Assembly: GCA_003577165.1 (NCBI GenBank)
Contig: QEUM01000014.1
Location: forward strand, 1 to 52,209
DNA length: 52,209 nucleotides
Reading direction: 5' to 3'
Source of the DNA: Armatimonadota bacterium
Lineage (GTDB): Bacteria; Armatimonadota; Fimbriimonadia; Fimbriimonadales; ATM1
In this document: positions 1-8,058 of the stretch, piece by piece
How positions within the stretch are numbered: position 1 is the stretch's first letter
Layout: each line of letters starts with the position of its first letter
Made by a program: the position numbers and the translations under genes
Notes under the pieces: model-generated
What the model saw: only the letters and a program-made list of their open reading frames with translations
What the model was told of the DNA's origin: nothing
Databases searched by the model: none

Positions 1-645
1 ACCACGTCCACGACCACGACACCCCCGAGGTTCAACCAGTGGTATGGGTTTGGCAAGGGCGAGCAACTGTACTACCGCGTGACGGGAACCGCCTCGACGA
101 CTGCCAACTACACGGCGACGCTCGAGAAAACCGCTGTCACCCCAACTGACCTGGGCACCTTCCAGGCGGGCACCATCATAATCTCGACGATCGGCCAGAC
201 GACGTTGGACACGGACCTCTGGGTCTACGACGGCGCGTTCAACGCCATCCTCGGATACGGGAATGACGACGAGAGCACGAACGGAGGCGGAACGGGAGCG
301 ACAACGCAGTCGATCCTAGGACGCACGTACGGCGCGGGACGCTACTACCTTGCGATGTCGCGGTTCAATCTCGCGAACAATCAGGGCAGTCCCTGCGACG
401 ACGACTTCCGGACCGGCACGATGCTCGACTTCGCGGACGGAGTGCTCAGTTCAAGCAGCACGACGACGACCGTGAGCCTGGGCTTCCGAGTGACGGACAG
501 TCTCGGCACGACGACGGTTCCTGGCTTCGCGCCCGGACCGTACGACATCAACTGGTACACGTTCGAAGTGGTGCCGGAGCCGAGCACGCTCGCGGCCGTG
601 GGCGTCGGTATCGCGGCGCTTCTCGCGCGGCGTCGGAAACGGTAG
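1..645 (+). CDS. PEP-CTERM sorting-domain protein, 5' end outside window
   Basis: The frame is open from base 1, so the N-terminus lies outside the window. About 214 residues are visible, rich in Thr, Ser and Gly with little Lys, as in exported surface proteins. The C-terminus is diagnostic: a VPEPST motif, a short hydrophobic helix and a terminal Arg/Lys cluster (RRRKR). In the known family this tripartite tail is recognised by an exosortase and the protein goes to the cell surface or matrix. The ectodomain repeats acidic/Gly/Thr stretches resembling DVUA0089-type or pre-peptidase beta-sandwich domains, but I cannot assign a function. No exosortase gene is in the window. Confidence 0.85.
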   Translation, partial: TTSTTTTPPRFNQWYGFGKGEQLYYRVTGTASTTANYTATLEKTAVTPTDLGTFQAGTIIISTIGQTTLDTDLWVYDGAFNAILGYGNDDESTNGGGTGATTQSILGRTYGAGRYYLAMSRFNLANNQGSPCDDDFRTGTMLDFADGVLSSSSTTTTVSLGFRVTDSLGTTTVPGFAPGPYDINWYTFEVVPEPSTLAAVGVGIAALLARRRKR

Positions 646-666
646 CGCATCGCGCTCCTACAAGTT

Positions 667-693
667 GCCCTCGCGGATTCAAGCCGCGAGGGC
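667..693 (+). terminator. Rho-independent terminator after the PEP-CTERM gene
   Basis: A perfect 10-bp stem (GCCCTCGCGG with CCGCGAGGGC), loop ATTCAAG, followed by the T-rich ATTCTTGCTTTTG. It lies 22 bases past the stop codon. Confidence 0.8.
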
Positions 694-732
694 ATTCTTG
701 CTTTTGAGGTCTCAGTGGGAATCCGGCGATGG

Positions 733-807
733 TCGGGGCGGCGAGATTCGAACTCGCGACCTCCTGCACCCAAAGCAGGCGCGCTATCCAGGCTGCGCTA
801 CGCCCCG
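733..807 (-). tRNA. tRNA-Pro (anticodon TGG)
   Basis: On the reverse strand a full cloverleaf can be drawn. The acceptor stem CGGGGCG pairs with CGCCCCG. The anticodon stem CCTGC/GCAGG encloses loop TTTGGGT (anticodon UGG). The T arm is GCGAG-TTCGAAT-CTCGC. C1-G72 with A73 is typical of tRNA-Pro. CCA is not encoded: the bases after A73 read CC then a non-A. Confidence 0.93.
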
Positions 808-852
808 AACCGGCGCAGTTTACCAGTCGCGGCGGTTCGACTAAAATGAGGC

Positions 853-2538
853 GTGGCCAGGGTCGTAATCGCGATTCTCGCGGTCGCTCTATCGCATATG
901 ACGTTTGCCGACACTCCGAAACTTCGAGGGATGTGGGTCGACGTCTTTCACGAGGGCATCAAAACTCCGAGTCAAGTGCGTGAGTTGATCGCCCGAGCGA
1001 AGCGGGCGAACGTAAACGCGCTTTTCATTCAGGTTCGGAGTCGGGCGCAGGTGTATCACGTCAGCCGGCTTGAGCCTCGCGCTCCCGACACTCTTCCATG
1101 GTTCGATGGTCTCGCGGCGGTGATTCGCGAGGCGCGCTCTCAAGACCCGCCGATCCAAGTTCATGCTTGGATCAACGCGCATCCCTTCTGGTCGGCGTCG
1201 GTGGATCCGCCATGGCCCTACCATCCGCTGTTTCGGCACTCGGACTGGCTGACTCGCAACCCGGAGGGGGGGGTGGCCACAGATGTGGGAAGGGGGCTCG
1301 ACTTCGGTCACCCTGAAGCCCAGGAGTACCTCCTTAGGCTCTACTTGGAAGTGGTCCGAAACTACGACGTGGACGGAATCCACCTCGACTTCATCCGATT
1401 CGCCGGCAAGGAGTGGGGATACAACCCGAAGAGCCTGGAGCGGTTTTACGCGCATCGCGAGGAGTATTCGAATGCGACAGCCGTTCGCGAGGAGACGCAC
1501 GCCGCGGATGCGGGCGTATTTCCTGGGGCCGACGCATCGCGTATCGCCTTCGACAAGAAGGGGGGGGCGCCCGCCCCCGATGATCCCGCCTGGAGCGCGT
1601 GGAGAGGAGATCAGGTCACCACTTTCGTTCGGCGTCTTGTTCTGCACGCGAAGGCGCTCAAGCCGAACCTGATGGTCTCCGCGGCCGTGATTCCGTGGGG
1701 CGATGCGCCGTCGGACTTTCGCGCAAGCGCTGCCTACACGCGCTGCTTCCAGGACTGGAAGGCGTGGGCGGAAGAAGGGCTTCTCGATCTACTCCTGCCA
1801 ATGCTCTACTTCCGCGAACCACAGCATGGTGATTGGTATCGAAACTGGGTTCGCTACTGCCGATCCTTAAGCAGCCGGACGCCGATTGCAGCAGGCATCG
1901 GAAACTACCTCAACTCGCACGACGACACCATGACGCAGTGCAAGATCGCGGACGAGAATCTGAGCGGCGTTTGCTTTTTCAGTTATGCGAGCACCAACCC
2001 GTATCCGGGCCTCGAGGCGGAGGTTTTCAACGAGAGGTTCTACGATCGTGTCGGAAACCTCCCCCCCGCGCCACCCCTATCTGCCAATCGAAGCGGAATT
2101 GTAAGAGAGACGGTTTCGTTTGGGTACCGTTTCGATGACGAATTGGAGCCGATCGGGAGCAAACTCGGACTTTACGTGGACCCAAATTCGGCACTGCCGG
2201 ACGGAATGGCTGAAGTCGCGCGATCGCTCGGAATCGCCGCGCTGCACCTCGATCGCTTCGAGGGGAGGGGGGCGACACATCTGCTGAGGCTGTCTTCCGT
2301 TCACGACTTCCCCGCAGGGAAGGAGTTCGTGCTAACAGGGCTGGAAGTGATCGCGCAGGAATCGAACGCGCTTGTCGTGCGCGATCGGCTCACCGGAGAG
2401 TGGGTGCGCGGATACTGTGACTCGATGCCGGATCCGCAGTACGCCGAAGGCGATGTGGTCGCTGTTCTGGGGGTTCGAGACGAGAGAGGCCTGCGCTTCT
2501 CGCGCGTGAGATGGACGGGGGTCTCACCGAGGCAGTGA
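853..2538 (+). CDS. GHL10-family glycosyl-hydrolase-like protein (YngK/UPF0748 type)
   Basis: 561 residues with a GTG start. A signal peptide is seen (residues 1-19, cut near TFA-D). The mature protein begins with LRGMWVDVFHEG, a GHL10 hallmark, and continues as a TIM-barrel: HAWINAHPFW near residue 105, DGIHLDFIRF near 177 with the likely catalytic acidic residues, and LLLPMLYFRE near 320. The C-terminal 160 residues are a separate beta-rich domain. The family is thought to act on cell-wall or exopolysaccharide glycans in the periplasm or outside, but substrates are mostly unknown. It overlaps the next gene by 28 bases, suggesting co-transcription. Confidence 0.85.
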   Translation: MARVVIAILAVALSHMTFADTPKLRGMWVDVFHEGIKTPSQVRELIARAKRANVNALFIQVRSRAQVYHVSRLEPRAPDTLPWFDGLAAVIREARSQDPPIQVHAWINAHPFWSASVDPPWPYHPLFRHSDWLTRNPEGGVATDVGRGLDFGHPEAQEYLLRLYLEVVRNYDVDGIHLDFIRFAGKEWGYNPKSLERFYAHREEYSNATAVREETHAADAGVFPGADASRIAFDKKGGAPAPDDPAWSAWRGDQVTTFVRRLVLHAKALKPNLMVSAAVIPWGDAPSDFRASAAYTRCFQDWKAWAEEGLLDLLLPMLYFREPQHGDWYRNWVRYCRSLSSRTPIAAGIGNYLNSHDDTMTQCKIADENLSGVCFFSYASTNPYPGLEAEVFNERFYDRVGNLPPAPPLSANRSGIVRETVSFGYRFDDELEPIGSKLGLYVDPNSALPDGMAEVARSLGIAALHLDRFEGRGATHLLRLSSVHDFPAGKEFVLTGLEVIAQESNALVVRDRLTGEWVRGYCDSMPDPQYAEGDVVAVLGVRDERGLRFSRVRWTGVSPRQ

Positions 2539-3947
2539 GCGCAGTGTTGATCGCAGGAGAGTTGCGCGAATGCGCCGACTCGCACGATGTCTTCGATCCG
2601 TGGACAGGCGATCGAGTCGGTTCCGTCGGCGTCGCGACGTGGGAGCATTGCGATGAGGCGTGTGCCGCTGCACAGGAGTCACTGCTGCATCCGATTCCAA
2701 TCGCCGAGCGCGCGGCGATCGCGCGTCGCGTCGCGGACGCGATTCGCGAGCAAAAGGAATCGCTGACGGACCTGTTGGTGAGGGAGATCGGCAAGCCGGT
2801 CGCATTCGCGCGCGGCGAGGTCGAGCGGTGCGAGAGGACATTCCGCCTGGCATCGGAGGCTGGGGACACCATGGATGTCCACGACTCCGACCTGTCCTAC
2901 GACCCACGCGGCCAGAACTTCAAGGGAACGTGGCAGAGGTTTCCTTTGGGCGTGGTCTTGGGCTTCGTCCCGTACAACTGGCCGATCAACCTTGCGGCGC
3001 ACAAGATCGCCCCGGCGATCCTCGCCGGTTGCCCGGTCATCATGAAATTGAGCCCGCTCGCTCCCCTTAGCACGCTCGCCCTGTGCCGGATCGTCGTGGA
3101 GTTCGGCGCGCCGAAGGAATCGATCTCGGCGCTTCACCTGTCGAACGAACTCGCTCAGAGGCTGCTATTGGACTCCCGAGTTCGCATGCTGAGTTTCACT
3201 GGAAGCCCCGCAGTCGGTTGGATGCTCAAGGAGATTGTTCCGAAGAAGCGCGTGATATTGGAACTGGGAGGCAATGCGCCCGCGATCGTTCACGAAGACG
3301 CGGACGTGGAGTGGGCTGCGAAGCAGATTGCAGTAAGCGGGTATGGCTACGCCGGGCAGGTGTGCATCTCGGCGCAGAACGTCTTTGTCCACGAGTCCGT
3401 GTACGAACGCGTGCGCGAACGACTTCGCGAAGAAACGGAGCAGTGTCCAACGGGCGACCCGAAGGACGGGGGAGTCGTGTGCGGACCCTTGATTGACGAC
3501 AAGGCGACTGCCAAAGTGCGGGGCGCGATCGACGCCGCAGTCTCCACGGGGGGGGAGATTATCGCGCAGGCGAAGGTCGAAGGACATGCGCGCCTCATCC
3601 CGCCGACCCTGATCGAGCCAGGAAGCAGTGACGACGACATCGTTCGCGAGGAAGTGTTTGGGCCGGTGCTGACGCTGCAGAGGTACTCAGACATAGGAAG
3701 TCTTGCAAACTGGTTGAACGGCGGAAAGTACCGGCTTCAGGCTTCGATCTTCACGCAGAGCCCGGCCGTTGCGCAGGGCGCATTCGAGTCGCTGGACTAC
3801 GGGGGCGTGATTCTGAACGACGCGCCGACGATTCGCTTCGACTCGATGCCGTACGGAGGCGAGGGTGAGTCCGGTTTCGGCCGCGAGGGGGTGAAGTTCG
3901 CGATCGAAGAGATGACGGCGCCGAGGTCGTACGTTCGCAGGATATGA
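2511..3947 (+). CDS. NAD(P)-dependent aldehyde dehydrogenase
   Basis: 478 residues, full length for the ALDH superfamily. Visible motifs: GFVPYNWPIN (substrate tunnel/cofactor start), FTGSPAVGW (Rossmann glycine motif), LELGGNAP with the general-base Glu, GYAGQVCISAQ with the catalytic Cys, and EEVFGPVLTLQRY near the C-terminus. The enzyme would oxidise an aldehyde to the acid using NAD or NADP; the residues seen do not fix the substrate. It is unusual in having Val-Cys-Ile-Ser around the nucleophile and Lys-Leu-Ser-Pro where many members read KPS. It starts inside the end of the GHL10 gene. Confidence 0.9.
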   Translation: MDGGLTEAVSAVLIAGELRECADSHDVFDPWTGDRVGSVGVATWEHCDEACAAAQESLLHPIPIAERAAIARRVADAIREQKESLTDLLVREIGKPVAFARGEVERCERTFRLASEAGDTMDVHDSDLSYDPRGQNFKGTWQRFPLGVVLGFVPYNWPINLAAHKIAPAILAGCPVIMKLSPLAPLSTLALCRIVVEFGAPKESISALHLSNELAQRLLLDSRVRMLSFTGSPAVGWMLKEIVPKKRVILELGGNAPAIVHEDADVEWAAKQIAVSGYGYAGQVCISAQNVFVHESVYERVRERLREETEQCPTGDPKDGGVVCGPLIDDKATAKVRGAIDAAVSTGGEIIAQAKVEGHARLIPPTLIEPGSSDDDIVREEVFGPVLTLQRYSDIGSLANWLNGGKYRLQASIFTQSPAVAQGAFESLDYGGVILNDAPTIRFDSMPYGGEGESGFGREGVKFAIEEMTAPRSYVRRI

Positions 3948-3958
3948 CGCGCGTCAGG
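3943..3958. promoter_or_regulatory. Weak candidate Crp/Fnr-type palindrome before the AraC gene
   Basis: TATGAC-GCGC-GTCAGG matches 10 of 12 positions of the TATGAC-N4-GTCATA sites seen near 7.95 and 22.8 kb. Its inner 12 bases are a perfect palindrome. It overlaps the stop codon of the aldehyde dehydrogenase and its centre lies 43 bases before the AraC start codon. It may be chance. Confidence 0.3.
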
Positions 3959-3993
3959 GCGATGCTTGGCGGGGCTAATGATTTGGTGCCAAA

Positions 3994-4692
3994 ATGAAGT
4001 CCGTGGACCAGAAAGCCGCATTTCGGGGCAAGGACCAGGAAGTCGCCGCCCTCGTCAGTTACTCCGAAATCAACGCGATGGTGCGCCTCGGACAGAGGCT
4101 TGAGTTGGAGGCGTACCTCCGGCAGTTCCTGTCCGAACTGAAGCTGCTCGCGCAAGAGGACCTCTCCATCGGGCGAAGCCGATTCGTTGCGCTCGTGTGC
4201 GCGCTCGTATCCTCGATGCTTGAAATCGGCGCGCCGCCCGAGACCGAGCGCCTGATCGCTGAGGCGTCGAACGATGCTCTGTCGGCCACCAGCGCCGACG
4301 AACTGCAGGACGTAGCAAATCGCTATTTATCGCACATGAACGTGTGCGCGCGTCCCGAGGCGAATCGTTTCGCCGCGCGAACGGTCGAGACCGCTAAACT
4401 GCTGATTCAGAAGCACTTCGCCGAAGAGATCAACGACGAGTGGGTGGCGGGTCGCGTGCATCTCAGCCGTTCGCACTTTCGATATCTCTTCAAGGCGCTC
4501 ACCGGAGTGCCGTTCAAGCGGTACTTGTCGGAGATCCGCCTAAACCACGCGCGTCAGTTGTTGGAGAATTCGCCACTGAGCGTGAAAGAGGTCGCGGCAA
4601 AGGTGGGCTATTCCGACTCGAGCAGTTTCTATCGGGCGTATCGGGCACACCACGGAGTACCCCCGACCGCACACAAGACGGCGTCCATCTAA
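3994..4692 (+). CDS. AraC-family transcriptional regulator
   Basis: 232 residues. The C-terminal 100 residues are a complete double helix-turn-helix of the AraC/XylS type: helix one around VAGRVHLSRSHFRYLFK, the linking RYLSEIRLNHARQLLE, and helix two with VKEVAAKVGYSDSSSFYRAYR. The N-terminal 120 residues are helical and do not resemble a cupin ligand domain, so the effector is unknown. It follows the aldehyde dehydrogenase by 46 bases and could regulate it. The start at 3994 is the first Met in frame; the upstream sequence has no strong ribosome-binding site. Confidence 0.88.
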   Translation: MKSVDQKAAFRGKDQEVAALVSYSEINAMVRLGQRLELEAYLRQFLSELKLLAQEDLSIGRSRFVALVCALVSSMLEIGAPPETERLIAEASNDALSATSADELQDVANRYLSHMNVCARPEANRFAARTVETAKLLIQKHFAEEINDEWVAGRVHLSRSHFRYLFKALTGVPFKRYLSEIRLNHARQLLENSPLSVKEVAAKVGYSDSSSFYRAYRAHHGVPPTAHKTASI

Positions 4693-4746
4693 TCGGGCCG
4701 TTGGTTGACGTGGGGGTGGCTGGAGGGTACAATCCACGCCTGTCGT

Positions 4747-4823
<77 letters not shown>

Positions 4824-4831
4824 GAATTCGT

Positions 4832-4866
4832 CGGGTCGTCCGCTTAGGGCGACCCGCGTTCTTTTC
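4832..4866 (+). terminator. Terminator after tRNA-fMet
   Basis: The stem CGGGTCG / CGACCCG with a GC-rich inner loop is followed by CGTTCTTTTC. It begins nine bases after the tRNA. Confidence 0.7.
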
Positions 4867-4877
4867 TGCAGCCCTCT

Positions 4878-5192
4878 TTAGTCGCCGTCGAGTACGTCGT
4901 CGGCCCAGGAGAGGCCGGCCATCATGTTGGGGAAGCCCACGGTCGTGGTGGCCTGAAGAATTGCGTGCCGAATCTCCTCTTTCGTCGCACCCGCCTCCAC
5001 GGCTTTGCGCACGTGGCTGCGCACTCCGCCTTCCTGCCGCGCTCCGACCGCGATGCCGATCTTGATGAGTTCACGGGTCTTGGCGTCGAGCGGACCAGCC
5101 GCCGAAACGGAATCACCAAGCGTGTGATAAGCCTCAGCGATGGCGGGGTAGTCCGTCAGAAACTTCGTGTACCTTCCGGGGAGTTTTGCCAT
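4878..5192 (-). CDS. Carboxymuconolactone decarboxylase (CMD/AhpD-like) family protein
   Basis: 104 residues, a single all-helical CMD domain. It matches the family pattern LDAKTRELIKIGIAVGA, a short helix before SHVRKAVEAGATKEEI, then a terminal helix. In AhpD-type members the middle helix carries a redox C-x-x-C-H; here it reads GGVRSH, so both cysteines are absent and a thiol peroxidase role is unlikely. The His is kept. Many Cys-less members exist with unknown substrate. The gene is single and faces mobA, whose annotated start is downstream of this gene's 5' end. Confidence 0.85.
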   Translation of the reverse strand: MAKLPGRYTKFLTDYPAIAEAYHTLGDSVSAAGPLDAKTRELIKIGIAVGARQEGGVRSHVRKAVEAGATKEEIRHAILQATTTVGFPNMMAGLSWADDVLDGD

Positions 5193-5236
5193 GCCCCATC
5201 ATGGCACCGACGAAGGGGCGTGCGAAAGGGCGTAAG

Positions 5237-5818
5237 ATGCGATGCGTGGAGGGCAGCGGACGCGAAGCCGTAATCCTCGCCGGGGGCCGAAGTTCGCGCA
5301 TGGGCCGCGCGAAGTCCGGCATCGTCGTGGACGGGCAGACGATCTTGGAGCGCATCGGCACGGAACTGGAGGGAGCAGGTTTTCTGGTCTCGATTCTCGG
5401 AGGCGATCCCGTCGAGAGGTGGCCACAGATTCCGGATTCGGTCGTTCACTCTGGCCCGTTGGCCGCGCTCGCGGACTACTCACTTCAAGGAGAAGCGCTG
5501 TTCGTCGCATCGTGCGACATGCCGCTGTTTCGCGGTGCGGCCGCCATCGCGGTTTTCGAGGCGCTGGGCGACGCGCACGCATGCATGCCGACCTTGGGCG
5601 GACGCGCGCAGCCTTTGTGCGCAGCCTATTCCGCCGGAGCGCTCGCCAGAGCGCGGGAGATGTCCGCGCAAGGCGAGACGCGCGTGATGAAGTGGGTGGA
5701 ATCGTTGGACACGCTCTTCCTCGACGAAGAGGATCTGCGAAACCGAGGGGTAGATCCGAACTGGGTGCGCAGCGCAAACACGCTGTCCGAATTGGAGGCG
5801 ATCCTCGAGGACGCTTAG
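5237..5818 (+). CDS. mobA: Molybdenum cofactor guanylyltransferase MobA
   Basis: About 193 residues. The N-terminal nucleotide-binding motif LAGGRSSRMGRAKSG and the later SCDMPLF metal/GTP-binding Asp motif are characteristic of MobA. The enzyme joins GMP to molybdopterin to give the guanine-dinucleotide form needed by DMSO-reductase-family enzymes, such as the one at 8.06 kb. I place the start at 5237 (MRCVEGSG), because upstream Met codons lie inside the promoter of the divergent CMD gene and encode a basic tail foreign to MobA. The 3' end meets the convergent Crp/Fnr gene (4-base overlap). Confidence 0.92.
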   Translation: MRCVEGSGREAVILAGGRSSRMGRAKSGIVVDGQTILERIGTELEGAGFLVSILGGDPVERWPQIPDSVVHSGPLAALADYSLQGEALFVASCDMPLFRGAAAIAVFEALGDAHACMPTLGGRAQPLCAAYSAGALARAREMSAQGETRVMKWVESLDTLFLDEEDLRNRGVDPNWVRSANTLSELEAILEDA

Positions 5819-6549
5819 CCCAACGTGTCGTTGAGCGACTGAAGGCAGTGCAGCGTGATGACTTGGTGGTCGGTCGTGAGGACGCCGTTCTTCTGCCACC
5901 GGCTCATCACGCGAATCGTGGTTTCCACCGTCGTTCCCGCCATTTCGGCGATGTCCTGGCGCGTTAGGGGCACTTCGAGAACGGTTCCAGTCTCCGCAGG
6001 CTTGCCATAGGAGGTCGCCAGGATGAGAAGGACCGCGGCGACGCGCTCTTCGACCTTGCCCGAAGACAGGCGCGTCATCATGTCGTATGCGCGGCGCAGC
6101 CGAGGGCCGAGCGTCTTCAGGATCATGTCCTTCAACTTCTCGTTATGCTCATAGACGTTGAGGAACAGAGGCGTCGGGATTTTGAGATACCAACAGTTGG
6201 AGACTGCGAGCGCGCTGAGGGGATAAATATGGCTTTCGATGGCGGCCATGATTCCTGCCGGCTGAGATGGGCCGAGGAGCTCCACCGTCACCTCGTGCCC
6301 GTGGGGTGAGGTCTTCGTGAGTTTGACGAAGCCGCTGCCGATGATGGCGATGAACTCGGCCGTTGCGCCGGATAACCAAATGACTTCGCCGCGTTCCGCG
6401 TAGGCGAGGTACGAGTTCTGTTCGAGCAGACCGAAGTCCTCATCGCTCAGCGAACTGAGAACTTCGCACTGGCGAAGCACGTCGCGATGGTTCGGGCGCT
6501 TAGCGACTTCTCTCATATAGTTTCTCAGGGCTCCGACCCTCTCACGCAC
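5815..6549 (-). CDS. Crp/Fnr-family transcriptional regulator (first paralogue)
   Basis: 244 residues from a GTG at 6549, or 233 from ATG 6516. An N-terminal cyclic-nucleotide-like beta-barrel (GEVIWLSGATAEF, IGSGFVKL) is followed by a long dimer helix and a winged HTH (LTRQDIAEMAGTTVETTIR). The recognition helix reads E-T-T-I-R where FNR has E-x-x-S-R and CRP has E-x-x-G-R. It lacks the FNR cysteine cluster, so direct Fe-S oxygen sensing is unlikely; an NO- or haem-sensing DNR-like role is possible but not shown. It overlaps the end of nnrS by 8 bases, so the two are one operon. I infer that it binds the TATGAC-N4-GTCATA palindromes. Confidence 0.92.
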   Translation of the reverse strand: MRERVGALRNYMREVAKRPNHRDVLRQCEVLSSLSDEDFGLLEQNSYLAYAERGEVIWLSGATAEFIAIIGSGFVKLTKTSPHGHEVTVELLGPSQPAGIMAAIESHIYPLSALAVSNCWYLKIPTPLFLNVYEHNEKLKDMILKTLGPRLRRAYDMMTRLSSGKVEERVAAVLLILATSYGKPAETGTVLEVPLTRQDIAEMAGTTVETTIRVMSRWQKNGVLTTDHQVITLHCLQSLNDTLG

Positions 6550-7894
6550 TGGCGAGCCTCGCTTTCGGAAGAATCAGGCCAAGCACGGACGCGGCCCAGA
6601 TGCCGAGGCCGACCAGTTCGACGAAACCCGTGAACCCCATCGGCGCGAATGCGATCGGAGTGAAGTCGGTCGCGACTTCGCACGCGACGCGCGCCATGTT
6701 CCCAATGTTGATGAGCCAGAAAACTGACCAGAGTCGGGGAAGGCTTGTCGGGTCGCGATCCGTCATCGAGGCCGCCACATGAAGTGAGAAGCCGATGATC
6801 ATCTGTGAAATGAAGCCGACCGTCACCGCGTGGCGGATCGCCCCGGTGTAGGCGTGAGAAAAGGGAACCCCGAGGAGGCTGAGGTGAACCGGCTCCCAGA
6901 CGAGAAGGACGCCCGCGATGAACAGCCACGCAAGGGAGGCGCGCTGGAACTTGTGCGAGCGGAGGTATGTGTCGGCCGGCTCGAAAATCCGCGCTGCGAC
7001 GATGGCAGCGGTCGCTCCGAATAGCAGGAGCGGGCCCGAAGCGTAGTAGAGGGCTCCCGCGCCCGGCGCCAGGCCCGCATCGAAGAACTGAATCCAGCCG
7101 ACGATGCGGACGATGACGCCGAGATTCCAGAGGAAGAAGGCCGCATTCGCCCAAGCCCGGAGAGGCTCACGGTAGCCGAAGCAATGGCTGAACTTGGACA
7201 GCCCGACTCCGAAAATCATGTTCGCAACAAATCCGAGGAAGGTGGCCTCCCTGTATGGAGAGAACCACTGGGCCACGAATTGAATCGAGGCATTGGGATC
7301 GGACTGGTGTGAACCGGCGAACAGGATCGGATCGAGCCATGCGATGCCTATGAAGTAGAAGAGGGAAACGAAGACGTAGAGCGTTTGCCAGGGGGCCTTG
7401 CCCTGCTTACTGCGCGTCAGGCCGATGTTGGCGACGAACAGCGTGACTCCGACCGCCTGAAGGACGGAGGAGCCGATTCCCACTGGGAGCCACACCTCCG
7501 GCTGCACCCGAACGAGGGGCTCGGCGGCGAACCTCAGGCCGATGCCAACGGCGATCGTGATGAGGCTCAGCCAGGCGAGTGTATTGAACAGCCTGAGTTT
7601 GCTCTGCATCGGCGCGTGCTGCTGCAGGGCGAAACCGATGATGAAGAAGCCGACCCATCCGAAGACCTGGCTGTTGGCGTGCGCGAGCACGTAGGGGGTC
7701 CAGGCCGACGCTGTGTAACTTCCCTGGACGGAGATGCCGTAAAGGGCGACGGCGCCGAGCAGACAGCCTGCCGTTAGAACGGAGAGAATCCCTGCGATGA
7801 AAAAGGGCTTGTAGATTTCGACGAATGCCTTCCGTTCCTCCGGCTTGTTGCGTGTGAGGAGCTGGACGTTTGAGGCAGTGGCTGGGGATGACAT
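6542..7894 (-). CDS. nnrS: NnrS-family multi-pass haem-copper membrane protein
   Basis: About 450 residues with roughly 12 membrane helices. NnrS signatures are clear: HANSQVFGWVGFFIIGFAL near residue 70 and RHAVTVGFISQMIIGFSLH near 355, with conserved His residues that bind haem/copper in the family. NnrS proteins are linked to nitric-oxide or nitrosative-stress tolerance and are often under NO-responsive Crp/Fnr control. I choose the start at 7894 (MSSPATASN) rather than 7993: the longer version would read through two operator palindromes and adds a non-conserved tail, and an AGGAT lies 10-14 bases upstream of 7894. It is divergent from the molybdoenzyme operon. Confidence 0.88.
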   Translation of the reverse strand: MSSPATASNVQLLTRNKPEERKAFVEIYKPFFIAGILSVLTAGCLLGAVALYGISVQGSYTASAWTPYVLAHANSQVFGWVGFFIIGFALQQHAPMQSKLRLFNTLAWLSLITIAVGIGLRFAAEPLVRVQPEVWLPVGIGSSVLQAVGVTLFVANIGLTRSKQGKAPWQTLYVFVSLFYFIGIAWLDPILFAGSHQSDPNASIQFVAQWFSPYREATFLGFVANMIFGVGLSKFSHCFGYREPLRAWANAAFFLWNLGVIVRIVGWIQFFDAGLAPGAGALYYASGPLLLFGATAAIVAARIFEPADTYLRSHKFQRASLAWLFIAGVLLVWEPVHLSLLGVPFSHAYTGAIRHAVTVGFISQMIIGFSLHVAASMTDRDPTSLPRLWSVFWLINIGNMARVACEVATDFTPIAFAPMGFTGFVELVGLGIWAASVLGLILPKARLASA

Positions 7895-7933
7895 GCCTGA
7901 AATGAATCCTATGTCGAAGGGGTAGACGCCTGA

Positions 7934-7949
7934 CATGACACGCGTCATA
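7934..7949. promoter_or_regulatory. Crp/Fnr-type operator, site 1 (CATGAC-ACGC-GTCATA)
   Basis: It matches 11 of 12 positions of the local consensus TATGAC-N4-GTCATA. It lies 40 bases upstream of the chosen nnrS start, 45 bp centre-to-centre from site 2. Confidence 0.7.
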
Positions 7950-7978
7950 ATTTCGCGTAGATAAGGAATGGGCGGAGT

Positions 7979-7994
7979 TATGACAGGTGTCATA
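7979..7994. promoter_or_regulatory. Crp/Fnr-type operator, site 2 (TATGAC-AGGT-GTCATA)
   Basis: A perfect 6+6 inverted repeat with a 4-base spacer, in the nnrS / molybdoenzyme intergenic region. The inner TGA-N6-TCA core has the spacing of an FNR box (TTGAT-N4-ATCAA), with A and C replacing the outer T and T. The centre is at 7986.5, about 72 bases before the molybdoenzyme start codon. Confidence 0.8.
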
Positions 7995-8015
7995 GCGGCC
8001 CTCCTCCGCGATCCT

Positions 8016-8021
8016 GAGAAT
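8016..8021 (+). promoter_or_regulatory. Candidate -10 element of the molybdoenzyme operon
   Basis: GAGAAT matches TATAAT at four positions. It would place transcription start near 8028, which is 41.5 bp from the centre of site 2, the standard class II activator distance. No good -35 is present, as expected for an activator-dependent promoter. Confidence 0.4.
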
Positions 8022-8058
8022 TAGGGGGGTCGGCCAGAAGGCCGGCTTTTGATAAAAA

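Noticed and set aside
729-983. 84-residue plus-strand frame
   Set aside because: It begins with the antisense of tRNA-Pro (GAARFELATSCT), the same kind of artefact.
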